Source: an uncultured Lachnospiraceae bacterium
Lineage (GTDB): Bacteria; Bacillota; Clostridia; Lachnospirales; Lachnospiraceae
Reading direction: 5' to 3'
Assembly: GCA_910587765.1 (NCBI GenBank)
Contig: CAJUNR010000019.1
Span: 1 to 64,000 of the forward strand
DNA: 64,000 nucleotides
The first letter of the stretch is position 1. The number at the start of each line of letters is the position of its first letter. The notes beneath the pieces are model-generated. The model searched no databases, had not been told where the DNA came from, and saw only the letters and a program-made list of their open reading frames with translations. Made by a program: the position numbers and the translations under genes. Positions 24,296 through 33,934 of this stretch are shown piece after piece.

Positions 24296-25012
24296 ATGCT
24301 GTCGATTGCTGTCTGTGACGACGAGCTTCTGGATAGAGTGACCATTTCAGCCGGGATTCGTCTGGCGATGAAGGAACTTAACATGCCCTGCAGCATCGAG
24401 TTGTTTGCCAGCGGCCGGGAATTGCTGGATGCTTTGGGACGGTTTGATCTTATCTTTCTGGACATTCTTATGAATGGGATGGACGGTATGGAGACGGCCA
24501 GAAAATGCCGGGAACAGATGTTTGAAAATCTTCTGGTTTTTCTGTCTTCGAGCAGAAGCTATGTGTTTGATGCCTATGATGTGGAAGCATTTTCCTATTT
24601 GCTGAAGCCTGTGGAGCATGAAAAATTGAAACGCGTCTTGAAACGGGCGGCGGAAAAGATGCGGGCGGATTCCGGAGCGTATCTTGTGGTGAACAGGGAA
24701 CGGAAGATGAGAAAGCTTTTCCTGGATCGGATTCAGTACTTTGAAATAAGGGGCAGAGAGATAGACGCACACGAAGAAAAGGGGATATTTACGTATTATG
24801 AGCGGATCGGAATTTTGGAAAAACAACTGGAGGGGAAAGGATTTTTCCGGTGCCATAAGAGTTATCTGCTGAACCTGAAACATGTAGAAGCCTACAACCG
24901 GCAGGAGGCGGTCCTTGACAATGGAGAACGAGTACCCATCTCCCGACGCCGGCATGAAGCATTCTGTCAGGAGTTTCTTGCTTATATCAGAAAAAACGGA
25001 GGAATCTCATGA
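24296..25012 (+). CDS. LytTR-type response regulator
   Basis: 238 residues. A receiver domain (1-120) with acidic pocket DDE and phospho-acceptor Asp56 (LIFLDILMNG), conserved Lys in LLKPVE, then a LytTR DNA-binding domain (about 135-235, FLDRIQYFEIRGREI, FFRCHKSYLLNLKHVE). Overlaps the sensor kinase start by four bases. Same class as AgrA; a cognate autoinducing peptide gene was not found nearby. Confidence 0.9.
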   Translation: MLSIAVCDDELLDRVTISAGIRLAMKELNMPCSIELFASGRELLDALGRFDLIFLDILMNGMDGMETARKCREQMFENLLVFLSSSRSYVFDAYDVEAFSYLLKPVEHEKLKRVLKRAAEKMRADSGAYLVVNRERKMRKLFLDRIQYFEIRGREIDAHEEKGIFTYYERIGILEKQLEGKGFFRCHKSYLLNLKHVEAYNRQEAVLDNGERVPISRRRHEAFCQEFLAYIRKNGGIS

Positions 25013-26391
25013 AGATGGCGACAGACAGTCCGGATGTACTTTTGTCTCTTATATGTGAACTTGGATACGTCTGGTGTGCTTCCCGTTTTTTGAGGAGACA
25101 GTTGCATGGAAGCAGTCTGGAAAGTACAGGTTTTGCCGGATTTTTCTTCTTCGGGCGTGGAATTTTGATGTGGTTTCTGGAACGCAGCAAAGTTCCGTAT
25201 ATTCTTTACGCACTCGGCCATCATCTGCTGACTTTTATTCTGGTGATGGCATGGTTCCGGGAAAAAAGAGGGAAGAAGCTGTTGGCGGCTGTTCTGCTGG
25301 AAACGATGACCCGGCTTATATGGAACTTCAGCGAATCGTTCTGGTCCTGTGCCGGGCTTATCCTGTTTCACAGAGTGACCGGCGGACGGCAGATTACCGT
25401 CAGCATATGGACAGACAGAGTGATTGTGCTGCTGACCTGCACTGCAGGAGTCACGGCTGTAGTCCGGTTGTCGGAACTTCTTGTACCGGTGCTGGAAGAT
25501 AAGAGAGAAAGCTGGTATCATTTCCTGACGGTTCCTCTTGGATGCATAACGCTGCTTATGGATGTGGCGGACTGGGCTGCCAGCAACGGGATTCTGGTAC
25601 AGGCCTGGGGGCGGTATGGATTGTATGAGAACCAACTGTTCAGTCATGGGGCCATGTGCCTGTTCAGCGGACTCGCGATGGTGTCGTCCGGGTTCTTTGT
25701 GTTTGGGATGGAGCGGATCGACAGGGAAGAGAGGCTCAGGGAACAGTACTGCTCTCAAGTGGCGTACTATCAAATGCTGGAAGAGCAGTACAGCCGAATG
25801 GAACGTCTGCGTCATGATATGAAAAATCATATGATTGCGCTGAATCATCTGGTACAGAAACAAAAGTGGGAACAAACGGCTGATTACGTCAGGGAGATGA
25901 AAAAAGCCGGGTGTGTGGAAGAAGGAGAGGAAGCTACAGGAAGTCTGGTAATGGATGCGCTTCTTTATCACAAAAGGCAGCAGGCAGAGGGGCGGGGAAT
26001 CTGCTGGGAGTGTGATGCCAGGCTGCCGGCCGATACGCCGGTGAGAGAGATCGATCTTTGTATCATAGCAGGAAATATGCTGGACAATGCGGTGGAAGCC
26101 TGTGCAAGACTTCAGGAAAAAAGTGCGGAGCAGCCGTTTATCCATATATATATGGGGAACGTAAAGAGATGCCTTCTTCTGGAGGTTCAGAACAGTACCG
26201 ATTTGCCGGAAGGGGAGGAGATTGACCGGAGCAGAAAAGAAGATGCAAAAAGGCATGGGCTGGGGCTTTCCAATATCAGAGCTGCCGCGGCCCGTTATCA
26301 TGGAACGGTACATGTGGAGATCGAAAAAGGAGTTTTTGTCGCCTCGGTGCTTCTGCCGCTGTGTCAGGAGACATCCGCCGGCCGGATATGA
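25009..26391 (+). CDS. GHKL sensor histidine kinase (AgrC-like)
   Basis: 460 residues. Five or six membrane segments (about 40-235), then a kinase domain with phospho-accepting His269 in LRHDMKNHMIALNH, N-box GNMLDNAVEACARL (about 350) and G-box HGLGLSNIRAAAARY. This is the HPK10/GHKL class that pairs with LytTR regulators. ATGA overlap with the regulator gene. The stimulus is unknown. Confidence 0.9.
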   Translation: MKMATDSPDVLLSLICELGYVWCASRFLRRQLHGSSLESTGFAGFFFFGRGILMWFLERSKVPYILYALGHHLLTFILVMAWFREKRGKKLLAAVLLETMTRLIWNFSESFWSCAGLILFHRVTGGRQITVSIWTDRVIVLLTCTAGVTAVVRLSELLVPVLEDKRESWYHFLTVPLGCITLLMDVADWAASNGILVQAWGRYGLYENQLFSHGAMCLFSGLAMVSSGFFVFGMERIDREERLREQYCSQVAYYQMLEEQYSRMERLRHDMKNHMIALNHLVQKQKWEQTADYVREMKKAGCVEEGEEATGSLVMDALLYHKRQQAEGRGICWECDARLPADTPVREIDLCIIAGNMLDNAVEACARLQEKSAEQPFIHIYMGNVKRCLLLEVQNSTDLPEGEEIDRSRKEDAKRHGLGLSNIRAAAARYHGTVHVEIEKGVFVASVLLPLCQETSAGRI

Positions 26392-26417
26392 CAGAAAAAA
26401 ATCCATTTATATCATTC

Positions 26418-26441
26418 TGATAAACCTGCTGATAAACCTGC
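26418..26441. repeat. Tandem 12-bp repeat
   Basis: TGATAAACCTGC occurs twice head to tail between the kinase gene and the next gene. It may be a LytTR-type direct-repeat binding site, though the spacing is short for that. Confidence 0.4.
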
Positions 26442-26520
26442 CGAAATTTCCGATAAGAGGCAAAGAATCTGCTGAATGCAGTGTTTGCCGAAGACATATC
26501 CAGGAAAAGGAGGTTTCAGT

Positions 26521-27012
26521 ATGAATGTGAAAACGATGGAGGGTCTGGCAGGGGCCAGTACCAGTATCGGTATGATCGCGACTCCCATGAGTGTGGCAGA
26601 AGAGGCGGAGCGCAAAGGAGATACGGACAAGATGCAGAGAGCGCTCGGCTATGCGGCCGGACTGATCAACCAGGCGGATGAGTACGGCGGGAAAACCAGT
26701 GAGGGCATGAAGCTGGATGCAAAAGAGGCGAAGGAGCAGGAGAAGCTCAGGCAGGAAAAGCTTGTGGAAGCAAGGAAAGAAGAACGGGAAGAGCAGGAGG
26801 AACGGATAGAAGAGGGAAGACAGGAAGGAGCGAGAACCGATTCCGTAGAGATCAGCGAGGAAGGAAGAGAGCTGGCGGCCGGAGGGACGCAGCCGGCCAC
26901 ACCGGCAGATCCGGATTGCGGAAGCGGTGCGCCGGATATAACCTATGACAGTTCCGGGATGCCTGCGGAGGCAGTGCAGGCGGCCGGAGAAACTATTGAT
27001 ATGAAAGTATAA
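26521..27012 (+). CDS. Small charged helical protein of unknown function
   Basis: 163 residues, AAAGGAGGTTTCAGT before ATG 26521. No signal peptide. The middle (about 65-110) is a dense Glu/Lys/Arg coiled-coil, followed by DSVEISEEGRELAAGG, a tail seen in small Clostridia proteins related to flagellar/anti-sigma helpers, and a low-complexity end. It could be an output gene of the adjacent two-component system. Function unknown. Confidence 0.6.
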   Translation: MNVKTMEGLAGASTSIGMIATPMSVAEEAERKGDTDKMQRALGYAAGLINQADEYGGKTSEGMKLDAKEAKEQEKLRQEKLVEARKEEREEQEERIEEGRQEGARTDSVEISEEGRELAAGGTQPATPADPDCGSGAPDITYDSSGMPAEAVQAAGETIDMKV

Positions 27013-27030
27013 GAAAAGCTCATACGAAGT

Positions 27031-27067
27031 CAAAGGGGCGTCTGCATAATCCGCAGGCGCTCCTTTG
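27031..27067. terminator. Strong hairpin
   Basis: Arms 27031-27045 and 27053-27067 (CAAAGGGGCGTCTGC / GCAGGCGCTCCTTTG) pair at 13 of 15 positions, with a wobble. The T-run is weak but the position, between convergent genes, fits a terminator. Confidence 0.6.
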
Positions 27068-27139
27068 GCGGTTCTGCAGCAAAGGCAGAGCCGGAAGAGG
27101 CAAAAAGCGATGATACAATACCGGTTTGAAGGGCAGGGA

Positions 27140-27871
27140 TTATTCGCCGCAATACAGATATTTGATATATTCGATCACCATATCCGTTCGCGGAGTATTA
27201 TTTATTACACCGAGATACACGTCACCGTCAAAACCGGCTTTTTCAAAAAGCCCTTTTTGCGGCAGCAGAAGTCCCATGGAACAGGTTTTCGGTATGGCTT
27301 CCCGGGACGGCGGCTGGACAGTCGGCGTGCCGTCCGTATCATTTTCCTGTATGGCCGTGTTGGTCACAAGGTATGGAATCCATTCCGCAGCGGTTTCGAC
27401 ATCCTGGTTCTGAAGCAGTTCATCCAGATTATAAAAATATCCGTTATGTGAAAGCAAATTAAAGGTTTTTTGGTTCATGAGCAGGATATCGAGCTGTTCG
27501 CTGTCGATGGAAGCAAGTATTTTGATGCGGGATGCGTAGGCGTATTCACGGTTGGGATCGTCGGGATCCTCTGTAAGGTATAAGCCCGTATACAGTTTCA
27601 GTTCTGTTCTGGAAGGATTGGCATCCATGAAATCCAGGAACCCACGGCTCAATTCGGAGACAAGCGGCTCGCCTGCGGAAACATTTACAAGACCGGCGTA
27701 CAGCAGGGTGTCTTTTCTGGTAAAATGTCCGTATACCATATAGCCGATGATATACAAAAAGATCAGGCAGACTGCAATCGGCAGTTTGTAATAGTCCAGG
27801 ATATATTGTATTTTCTGCTTTCCGTGAAGATTCTTCCAGTGGTTTTTGATGGTGGAATCAGTTGTCTGCAT
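27140..27871 (-). CDS. Unknown single-pass membrane protein
   Basis: 243 residues. A cytoplasmic N-terminus of about 30 residues (HWKNLHGKQKIQYILDYYKL), one membrane helix (PIAVCLIFLYIIGYMVYG) and a roughly 190-residue extracellular domain reminiscent of a solute-binding fold (TLLYAGLVNVSAG, ILASIDSEQLDILLMNQKTF). Last gene of the lacI-yesL transcript. It may be an accessory component of the oligosaccharide uptake locus. Confidence 0.6.
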   Translation of the reverse strand: MQTTDSTIKNHWKNLHGKQKIQYILDYYKLPIAVCLIFLYIIGYMVYGHFTRKDTLLYAGLVNVSAGEPLVSELSRGFLDFMDANPSRTELKLYTGLYLTEDPDDPNREYAYASRIKILASIDSEQLDILLMNQKTFNLLSHNGYFYNLDELLQNQDVETAAEWIPYLVTNTAIQENDTDGTPTVQPPSREAIPKTCSMGLLLPQKGLFEKAGFDGDVYLGVINNTPRTDMVIEYIKYLYCGE

Positions 27872-27963
27872 GTTTATAAAAACATCCTTTTCAGAGATCT
27901 GGTATTTGGCGGCGGCAAAGGAGCAGGGAAGGAAACGCGTTCCTGTCCGGAGCTTTTTGCCAT

Positions 27964-28617
27964 TCAGAATGGCTGCGCTTCAGAAGCCGTGTCCGGGCGC
28001 TTTCCGGTCTTCTCCTGGCAGAGCTGCAGGATGTTGGACAACAGGAAGGAACAAAGCAGTGCGCAAAGTCCCTCTCCGAAGATGACAGCCGGAGTAAAGA
28101 TGCGGATGACAACCAGAAGCATAACGAAATAAACGGTTGCCATCAATATGGTGCAGAACAGAAAACGGATGCCGATAAACAGCGCGTTTTTAAACATGGC
28201 GCCGGTAGTGTTGTCAAATCTTGCAAGAAGAGGGAAGATATACATCAGGATGACGGCATAGGCAGCCGCGGCGACGCAGAATACGGCGGTGCAGAGCGTC
28301 CAGAACAGATTCTCAAACCGCATATGATACAGCACATATCCGTCCACGCCGAGAACGATTCCCAGGGCAAGCAGGATCAGCCATATGAGAGTGCCCTGCC
28401 TGAAATTTTCTCTGAAAGAGCGGAAAAATGCCTTTGTGATATTCCCTTCCTCATTCTTTGACATTTTTAATGTGACATAGAAAAGCGCGGTGGTGGATGC
28501 GCCGATGGTGATTATGGGAATAGAACAGATAAACCATAAAATGTTCAGATAGACACTGTATACGATTTTGTTGATAAACTGCAGGACGGGGCCGTCCAGA
28601 TTGAATAAATCAGTCAT
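27964..28617 (-). CDS. YesL-family (DUF624) membrane protein
   Basis: 217 residues with five predicted membrane helices. The N-terminal ...ILWFICSIPIITIGASTTALFY segment is the hallmark of YesL proteins. These are nearly always encoded beside LplB/YtcP-type oligosaccharide ABC importers, as here. Their exact role is not established; they are thought to assist sugar uptake or its control. Confidence 0.85.
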   Translation of the reverse strand: MTDLFNLDGPVLQFINKIVYSVYLNILWFICSIPIITIGASTTALFYVTLKMSKNEEGNITKAFFRSFRENFRQGTLIWLILLALGIVLGVDGYVLYHMRFENLFWTLCTAVFCVAAAAYAVILMYIFPLLARFDNTTGAMFKNALFIGIRFLFCTILMATVYFVMLLVVIRIFTPAVIFGEGLCALLCSFLLSNILQLCQEKTGKRPDTASEAQPF

Positions 28618-28691
28618 AATGTTCCTCCTTGGACAAGATGAGATGGCGGCGGGTATGCTCGCCTGTGGCTGCGGCGCGGGCGGTAAAAGAA

Positions 28692-29762
28692 TCAGTCTTC
28701 TGTGGATTCCCGGTAGACCAGGTCCGTCTCCGTATGCATAGTGCGGTAATTCAGAGAAGGCTCATTGATGCGGGACATCAGCAGATTGACCGCCGAAAAT
28801 CCCATGATCTGGCTGTGGATATGGATGGTTGTAAGGGAAGGTGTTACAATCTTTGATTCGGGAGAATCGTCAAACCCGCACAGCCATACATCCTCCGGAA
28901 CCGAATGGCCGGATTTTTTCAGTACCTGAAGAGCATCCAGCGCTACAAAATCGTTGGCGCATACAAAAATCTCCGGCAGGCGGGGGAGCCTTTGGAAGCT
29001 TTCCGCCAGATACTCCTGATAATCTTCCGAAGACGGGTTGCGGACGCCTTCTTTGTTCCGTATGATGCAGTATTCTTCCGGACAGTCGAGTCCGGTCAGA
29101 TACATGGCGTTCCGATAGGCCATATACCGCTCGAAGAAGGACAGGCAGTGCATGGATTCGCCGATAAATCCGATCCGGGTCTTCCCTCTCCTGGCCATCT
29201 CCCCTATGAGAGAGCAGATGCCGGACTGGTTATCCATACACAGAATGTCTGCCTGCAGAGGGTCTTTCAGGCAGATCACCGGCGCGTCCACGAATAACAC
29301 CGGCAGCCCCAGGCTGCAGAGCATCTGATCATATTCATAATGAAACATTTCGATACAGAGGATACCGGCGGTCCGTTCCCGGGAAAAAGAGGCGGGGAGT
29401 TTCATGCCGTCCTGTTCTTCCGTGAGGATTCGGTGCATGGTGAGGCTGTACCCAAGGCTTGCCAGTTCCTTCTGGAATTTATCCAGCATAACCATTGCGA
29501 AATGGTTTCCTCCTACAAAATTCGTGAGAAATACCGCGATTTCATTTTTTTCTTTTGGCGTGGGAACGGAAAGCACGGAACTTCCCGGGGCGGCGGCCGT
29601 TACATAGGAAAACTGTTTGTAACCCATCTCCACCGCTTTTTTTAACACCTTGTCCCGGGTGGCGTCTGCCAGGATACCGGTGTTGTTGATGGCCTTTGAG
29701 ACGGTATTGCGGGAAATACCAAGCTCATCGGCTATGTCCTGAATCGTAACTCTTGCGCCCAT
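28692..29762 (-). CDS. LacI-family repressor (sucrose/fructan locus)
   Basis: 356 residues. An N-terminal helix-turn-helix (VTIQDIADELGISRNTVSKA) with hinge, then a periplasmic-binding-type effector domain (AVFLTNFVGGNHFAMVMLDK, FVCANDFVALDALQVL, DVWLCGFDDSPESK). Divergent from the ABC transporter/GH32 operon, whose promoter region carries several ATGTAAAA half-sites, so it probably represses that operon and itself and is relieved by a sugar. Confidence 0.85.
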   Translation of the reverse strand: MGARVTIQDIADELGISRNTVSKAINNTGILADATRDKVLKKAVEMGYKQFSYVTAAAPGSSVLSVPTPKEKNEIAVFLTNFVGGNHFAMVMLDKFQKELASLGYSLTMHRILTEEQDGMKLPASFSRERTAGILCIEMFHYEYDQMLCSLGLPVLFVDAPVICLKDPLQADILCMDNQSGICSLIGEMARRGKTRIGFIGESMHCLSFFERYMAYRNAMYLTGLDCPEEYCIIRNKEGVRNPSSEDYQEYLAESFQRLPRLPEIFVCANDFVALDALQVLKKSGHSVPEDVWLCGFDDSPESKIVTPSLTTIHIHSQIMGFSAVNLLMSRINEPSLNYRTMHTETDLVYRESTED

Positions 29763-29827
29763 ATACGCCTCCTCTTTTCTTTTTTACAAAATCCTTTTAC
29801 ACATGTGACAGTCTGTGAATGTTTGTT

Positions 29828-30060
29828 TTGTCATTGTTTTGTGATGGTTATATTATAATGCACAAATCAAAATGTGTCAAATGTAAAAATATAAATTTTT
29901 AAAAGAATAATTCAGGTAAAAACAACAGACATGGAATTTGTCTAAAGAGTACAGAAGGATTCAAATGTAAAAATAATAATGTGCAAATAGCAAATAAAAC
30001 TATTGACTTAATGTAAAAAAAGTGATATAAAGATACTATACAAATCTCGAAAATGTAAAA
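29828..30060 (+). promoter_or_regulatory. Promoters and half-sites for the importer operon
   Basis: Two plausible promoters: TTGTCA (29828-29833), N17, TATTAT (29851-29856); and TTGACT (30003-30008), N17, TATAAA (30026-30031). ATGTAAAA occurs four times between about 29881 and 30060, once within the spacer of the second promoter, and is a candidate LacI half-site. About 400 bp here contain no gene. Confidence 0.6.
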
Positions 30061-30178
30061 TTATATATTTTGTATATGCACAAATCTGAAAAAGAAAGGA
30101 GAATCAGAAATACTGTACATAGGATACAGACGAAACAGCGTGCAGAAAACGGAGGGATTTGAGAGAAAGGAGGAAGTT

Positions 30179-31129
30179 ATGACAATGAATTCAAAAACGG
30201 TTTCGGCCAAAGGACAGGGAAGCAAAGACAGAGGATTTCATAATACCATGGTCTACGTCAGACAGCACTGGCAGCTCTATCTGATCTTTCTGATGCCCGC
30301 ATTTTTACTGACAATGATTTTCAAGTACGCGCCCATGAGCGGTATACTGATCGCCTTTCAGGATTACAATCCGTTCAAGGGCGTCTCCGGAAGCGAATGG
30401 GTGGGATTCAAGCATTTTACGAGGTTTCTGTCCTCCCCGGACTTTATGAGATACCTGATCAATACATTGAAGCTGAGCGTGTACAGCCTGCTGTGGGGCT
30501 TTCCGGTTCCGATCATTCTGGCGCTTCTGCTGAACCGGATCCAGAGTTCGGGGATCAAGAAGAAGATTCAGCTGGTGCTTTATCTTCCGAATTTTGTGTC
30601 GGTAATCGTGCTCTGTGGTATCGTGCGGATCTTTCTGTCCGTGACCGGACCGGTGAACCTGCTGCTGGGAACGGATATGAACTTTATGACCATGCCGGAG
30701 GCGTTCCGCTCCATCTATATTATCAGCGGAATCTGGCAGGGAGCAGGCTGGGCGTCCATCATGTATACGGCATCCCTGTCCAATGCGAGCCAGGAGCTCC
30801 GGGAGGCTGCGGTTATGGACGGCGCGAATATCCTGCAGCAGATCCGGGCGGTGGAGTGGCCGGCGATCAAGGATATGGTCGTAATCCAGTTCATCCTCCA
30901 GGCCGGAAATATCATGAGCATCGGATTTGAAAAAGCCTACGCCCTGCAGACGGATCTGAACCTTCCGGCGTCGGAGATCATCGCGACCTATGTATACCGG
31001 AAAGGTCTGATCGACGGCGATTACAGCTTTTCAACCGCCGTGGGCTTGTTCAATACCGTAATCAATGTCATACTTCTGCTTGCCGTAAATAAGATCGTGG
31101 CGAAGATGAATGACGGACAGGGAATCTAG
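30179..31129 (+). CDS. ABC importer permease (LplB-like)
   Basis: 316 residues from ATG 30179 (AAAGGAGGAAG upstream). Six membrane segments and the EAA loop (ELREAAVMDGANILQQIRAVEWPAI) mark a binding-protein-dependent permease. The LPNFVSVIVLCGIVRIF and NLPASEIIATYVYRKGL regions match the LplB/YtcP class for oligosaccharides. First gene of a permease-permease-binding protein-GH32 operon with no ATPase gene. Confidence 0.9.
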   Translation: MTMNSKTVSAKGQGSKDRGFHNTMVYVRQHWQLYLIFLMPAFLLTMIFKYAPMSGILIAFQDYNPFKGVSGSEWVGFKHFTRFLSSPDFMRYLINTLKLSVYSLLWGFPVPIILALLLNRIQSSGIKKKIQLVLYLPNFVSVIVLCGIVRIFLSVTGPVNLLLGTDMNFMTMPEAFRSIYIISGIWQGAGWASIMYTASLSNASQELREAAVMDGANILQQIRAVEWPAIKDMVVIQFILQAGNIMSIGFEKAYALQTDLNLPASEIIATYVYRKGLIDGDYSFSTAVGLFNTVINVILLLAVNKIVAKMNDGQGI

Positions 31130-31144
31130 GGAGGTGTACGCAAA

Positions 31145-32047
31145 ATGAAAAAGAAAAAGAGCGCATTTGCAAAATATTCGAGACAGGATAAGGTGCTGCT
31201 GACCATCGGATATGTGCTGTTGGGACTGTTCGTTATCGCGATCATTGTACCGATGATCTATATTGTGGTCGCGTCCTTCATGGACCCCATCACCCTGCAG
31301 AATAAGGGAATTACCTTTGACTTCAGCAAATGGACGACGACGGCCTATGAACGGGTTATGACCAACAGTCAGATCTGGATCGGCTTTAAAAACGCGGTGC
31401 TTTACTCGGTCCTGTTTACCGTTGTCTCCGTGACCGTGACGCTTCTGGCGGCCTATCCCCTGTCAAGGGCGGATTTCCGGGGAAAAGGATTTTTCAATGT
31501 GATTTTCATGATCACCATGTTTTTCGGGGGCGGACTGATTCCGACTTATTTGATCGTGAGTAACCTGGGACTGGTGGACAGCATGTGGGCGGTGATCCTT
31601 CCGGGCGCGTTCAGCGTCTGGAATATGACGATTGCAAGAACCTATTACCGGGGTATTCCGCAGGAGCTTCGGGAGGCGGCGGATGTGGACGGCGCCAGCG
31701 AGCTGACCTTTTTCTTCAAGATTCTGCTTCCCGTCTGTACGCCGGTCATCGCGGTGCTGACTCTGTGGCAGTTTGTGGCCATGTGGAACAGCTACTTTGA
31801 CGCTATGATTTATCTGAACGATTCTGCCAAACAGCCCCTTCAGCTGGTGCTGCGCTCCATCCTGATCCAGAATCAGCCGGAATCCGGGATGATCGCTGAC
31901 ATGCAGAGTACGGCGGCGCGCGCACAGCTGGCGGAGCTTCTGAAATATGCAACCATTATCATTTCCAGTCTGCCGCTTCTGATCATGTATCCGTTCTTCC
32001 AGAAATATTTTGACAGCGGAATCATGGCCGGAGCGGTCAAGGGATAA
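31145..32047 (+). CDS. ABC importer permease (YtcP-like)
   Basis: 300 residues with six membrane segments and EAA loop (ELREAADVDGASELTFFFKI). Partner of the preceding permease. Ends with the typical PFFQKYFDSGIMAGAVKG of this class. Ribosome site GGGAGGTG. Confidence 0.9.
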   Translation: MKKKKSAFAKYSRQDKVLLTIGYVLLGLFVIAIIVPMIYIVVASFMDPITLQNKGITFDFSKWTTTAYERVMTNSQIWIGFKNAVLYSVLFTVVSVTVTLLAAYPLSRADFRGKGFFNVIFMITMFFGGGLIPTYLIVSNLGLVDSMWAVILPGAFSVWNMTIARTYYRGIPQELREAADVDGASELTFFFKILLPVCTPVIAVLTLWQFVAMWNSYFDAMIYLNDSAKQPLQLVLRSILIQNQPESGMIADMQSTAARAQLAELLKYATIIISSLPLLIMYPFFQKYFDSGIMAGAVKG

Positions 32048-32102
32048 CAGGAATGATTACTGAAATGGTGGCAGGCCATAACAATGAGAAGGAGGCAGAG
32101 GA

Positions 32103-33803
32103 ATGAGCAACAGATTTGGATACAGAACCGGGAAACGAATGGCGGCGGCAGTCCTTGCGGTGTGCATGGCCGTCTCCCTTACGGGCTGCGCGGGCAGGAG
32201 GAAGATCAACGACGGAACGTTCCGTCCGGTGGATGAGGCGGAGCTTGCATTTCCCCTGAAGGAAAAGACCGTGCTGACCGGAATGATCAGTTATCCGCCC
32301 AATACGGAATCCGAGCCCAACAACCGGACAATTTTTAAACGGCTGCAGGAACAGACCAACGTGGAGATCGACTGGACGGCGATCCAGTCCGACCAGTGGC
32401 CGGATAAAATTTCCCTGAATATGTCGGACCCGAACAAGCTGACGGACTTTATCTTTTCGGCGGGATTTACAGACAGCAACCTGTTAAAATACGCAGATTA
32501 CGGCGCGATTATCCCGCTGGAACAATACATTGACGCGTACATGCCGAATCTGAAGTCGGTATTTGACCGATATCCGGAATACCGGACCATGTGTACGGAT
32601 GTAAACGGACATATCTGGGCGCTGCCGTGGATTGAGCAGCTCGGTTCCAACAAGACGGCCATCCAGACGGTGGGAGGCATGAGTTTCATCAATAAAAAAT
32701 GGCTGGATTTTCTGGGGCTTGAGATTCCGGAAACGGTGGATGAATTCGAGGAAGTCCTGATTCAGTTCCGTGATCATGCATCCGAACTTCAGGAGGAATT
32801 TGGAATTGAAGGAAGCATTATTCCCATGTCCTGCATTGTCAACGACGGGGACCAGGACCCGTCGATCCTGATCAACGGCTTCGGAGAAGGATATGGGGAG
32901 GTGGATAAAGATAAGAATAACGGCAGGCATATTGTCGTTACAGATGAGCAGAAAGTAATCTGCAGCGCCACGCAGGAAGGCTATAAGAAAGGAATTGAGT
33001 GGCTGCATAAGCTGTACGAGGAGAATCTGATCGATCCGGAAGCATTTACCCAGGAATGGTCCACCTATGTATCAAAAGGAAAGTCCGGACGTTACGGCGT
33101 ATGCTTCAGCTGGGATGTGGGAAATATCGACAACCTGAAAGACTGGGTGCCGCTTCCGGTTCTGACGGCGGATACCCGCAACCTGACGCCCCAGAACGGT
33201 TCTTTTACCAGCGGATTTGACCGCGGACGCTGTGTGGTGACTTCCGTGGCGGAAAATCCGGCGCTGGTATGCGCATGGCTGGATCAGATGTACGCGCCGC
33301 TGCAGTCTCCGCAGAACAACTGGGGAACCTACGGAGAGGATGACGATTTTGATATCTTCGAGATGGGGAAAAATGCGGACGGCGAGGATATGTTAAGACA
33401 TGCGCCTTTGGGCGACGCGTCTCCGGTGGAAGTCAGGGAGGCGGAATCGGTAGGAGGCCCTCTTGCCATACTGGATGAATATTACGACGTGTATGTGACC
33501 TGCCCGGATGACGCTCAGTATCGTCTGGACTGGATCGAAGAATATTATACGCCCGATATGCACACGCAGTATGTATATCCGAATATTTTCATGAGCCGCG
33601 AGGATACGGAGAAGCTTTCCAATCTTCAGGCAGATATTCATAAAGAGATCAAGACAAAAAAAGCGGACTGGATCATGAACGGATTTACAGACAAGGACTG
33701 GGAGGAATATCTGGATAAACTGGAAGCCTACGGACTCAGTGAATATCTGGCATTATTCCAGAAATATCTGGATTCGTATAACGCAAGCATGGAAGGAAAA
33801 TAA
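32103..33803 (+). CDS. Extracellular solute-binding lipoprotein
   Basis: 566 residues, large for a binding protein but normal for the LplA class. Lipobox SLTGC puts the lipid on Cys about 30. The mature protein has the features of oligosaccharide-binding proteins (TVLTGMISYPPNTE, FIFSAGFTDSNLLKYADYGAI, WSTYVSKGKSGRYGVCFSWD). GH32 downstream suggests fructo-oligosaccharides or sucrose as ligand. Confidence 0.85.
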   Translation: MSNRFGYRTGKRMAAAVLAVCMAVSLTGCAGRRKINDGTFRPVDEAELAFPLKEKTVLTGMISYPPNTESEPNNRTIFKRLQEQTNVEIDWTAIQSDQWPDKISLNMSDPNKLTDFIFSAGFTDSNLLKYADYGAIIPLEQYIDAYMPNLKSVFDRYPEYRTMCTDVNGHIWALPWIEQLGSNKTAIQTVGGMSFINKKWLDFLGLEIPETVDEFEEVLIQFRDHASELQEEFGIEGSIIPMSCIVNDGDQDPSILINGFGEGYGEVDKDKNNGRHIVVTDEQKVICSATQEGYKKGIEWLHKLYEENLIDPEAFTQEWSTYVSKGKSGRYGVCFSWDVGNIDNLKDWVPLPVLTADTRNLTPQNGSFTSGFDRGRCVVTSVAENPALVCAWLDQMYAPLQSPQNNWGTYGEDDDFDIFEMGKNADGEDMLRHAPLGDASPVEVREAESVGGPLAILDEYYDVYVTCPDDAQYRLDWIEEYYTPDMHTQYVYPNIFMSREDTEKLSNLQADIHKEIKTKKADWIMNGFTDKDWEEYLDKLEAYGLSEYLALFQKYLDSYNASMEGK

Positions 33804-33858
33804 ATCATTCAAATCATAATTCATATATTTGGTGTTTAAAAACTGCCGGAAAAGTATG

Positions 33859-33912
33859 ATAAACGGCACCAGAGAGCGAGAACGATGAGTGCAGAAATCC
33901 AGTGCCGTTTAT
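33859..33912 (+). promoter_or_regulatory. Inverted repeat before the GH32 gene
   Basis: ATAAACGGCAC (33859-33869) and GTGCCGTTTAT (33902-33912) are perfect reverse complements with a 32-base loop. It lies in the 131-bp gap between binding protein and hydrolase. It may set their relative expression by partial termination or mRNA protection. Confidence 0.5.
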
Positions 33913-33934
33913 ACAGTGGGAAAGGAAAAGAGTG

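Noticed and set aside
24982..26406. A 474-codon minus-strand frame
   Set aside because: Antisense to the GHKL kinase, which has all kinase boxes.
24296..27012. A complete agr quorum-sensing system
   Set aside because: The LytTR/GHKL pair is present, but no AgrB-like peptidase or AgrD-like peptide gene was found; the gene at 26521 does not look like a peptide precursor.
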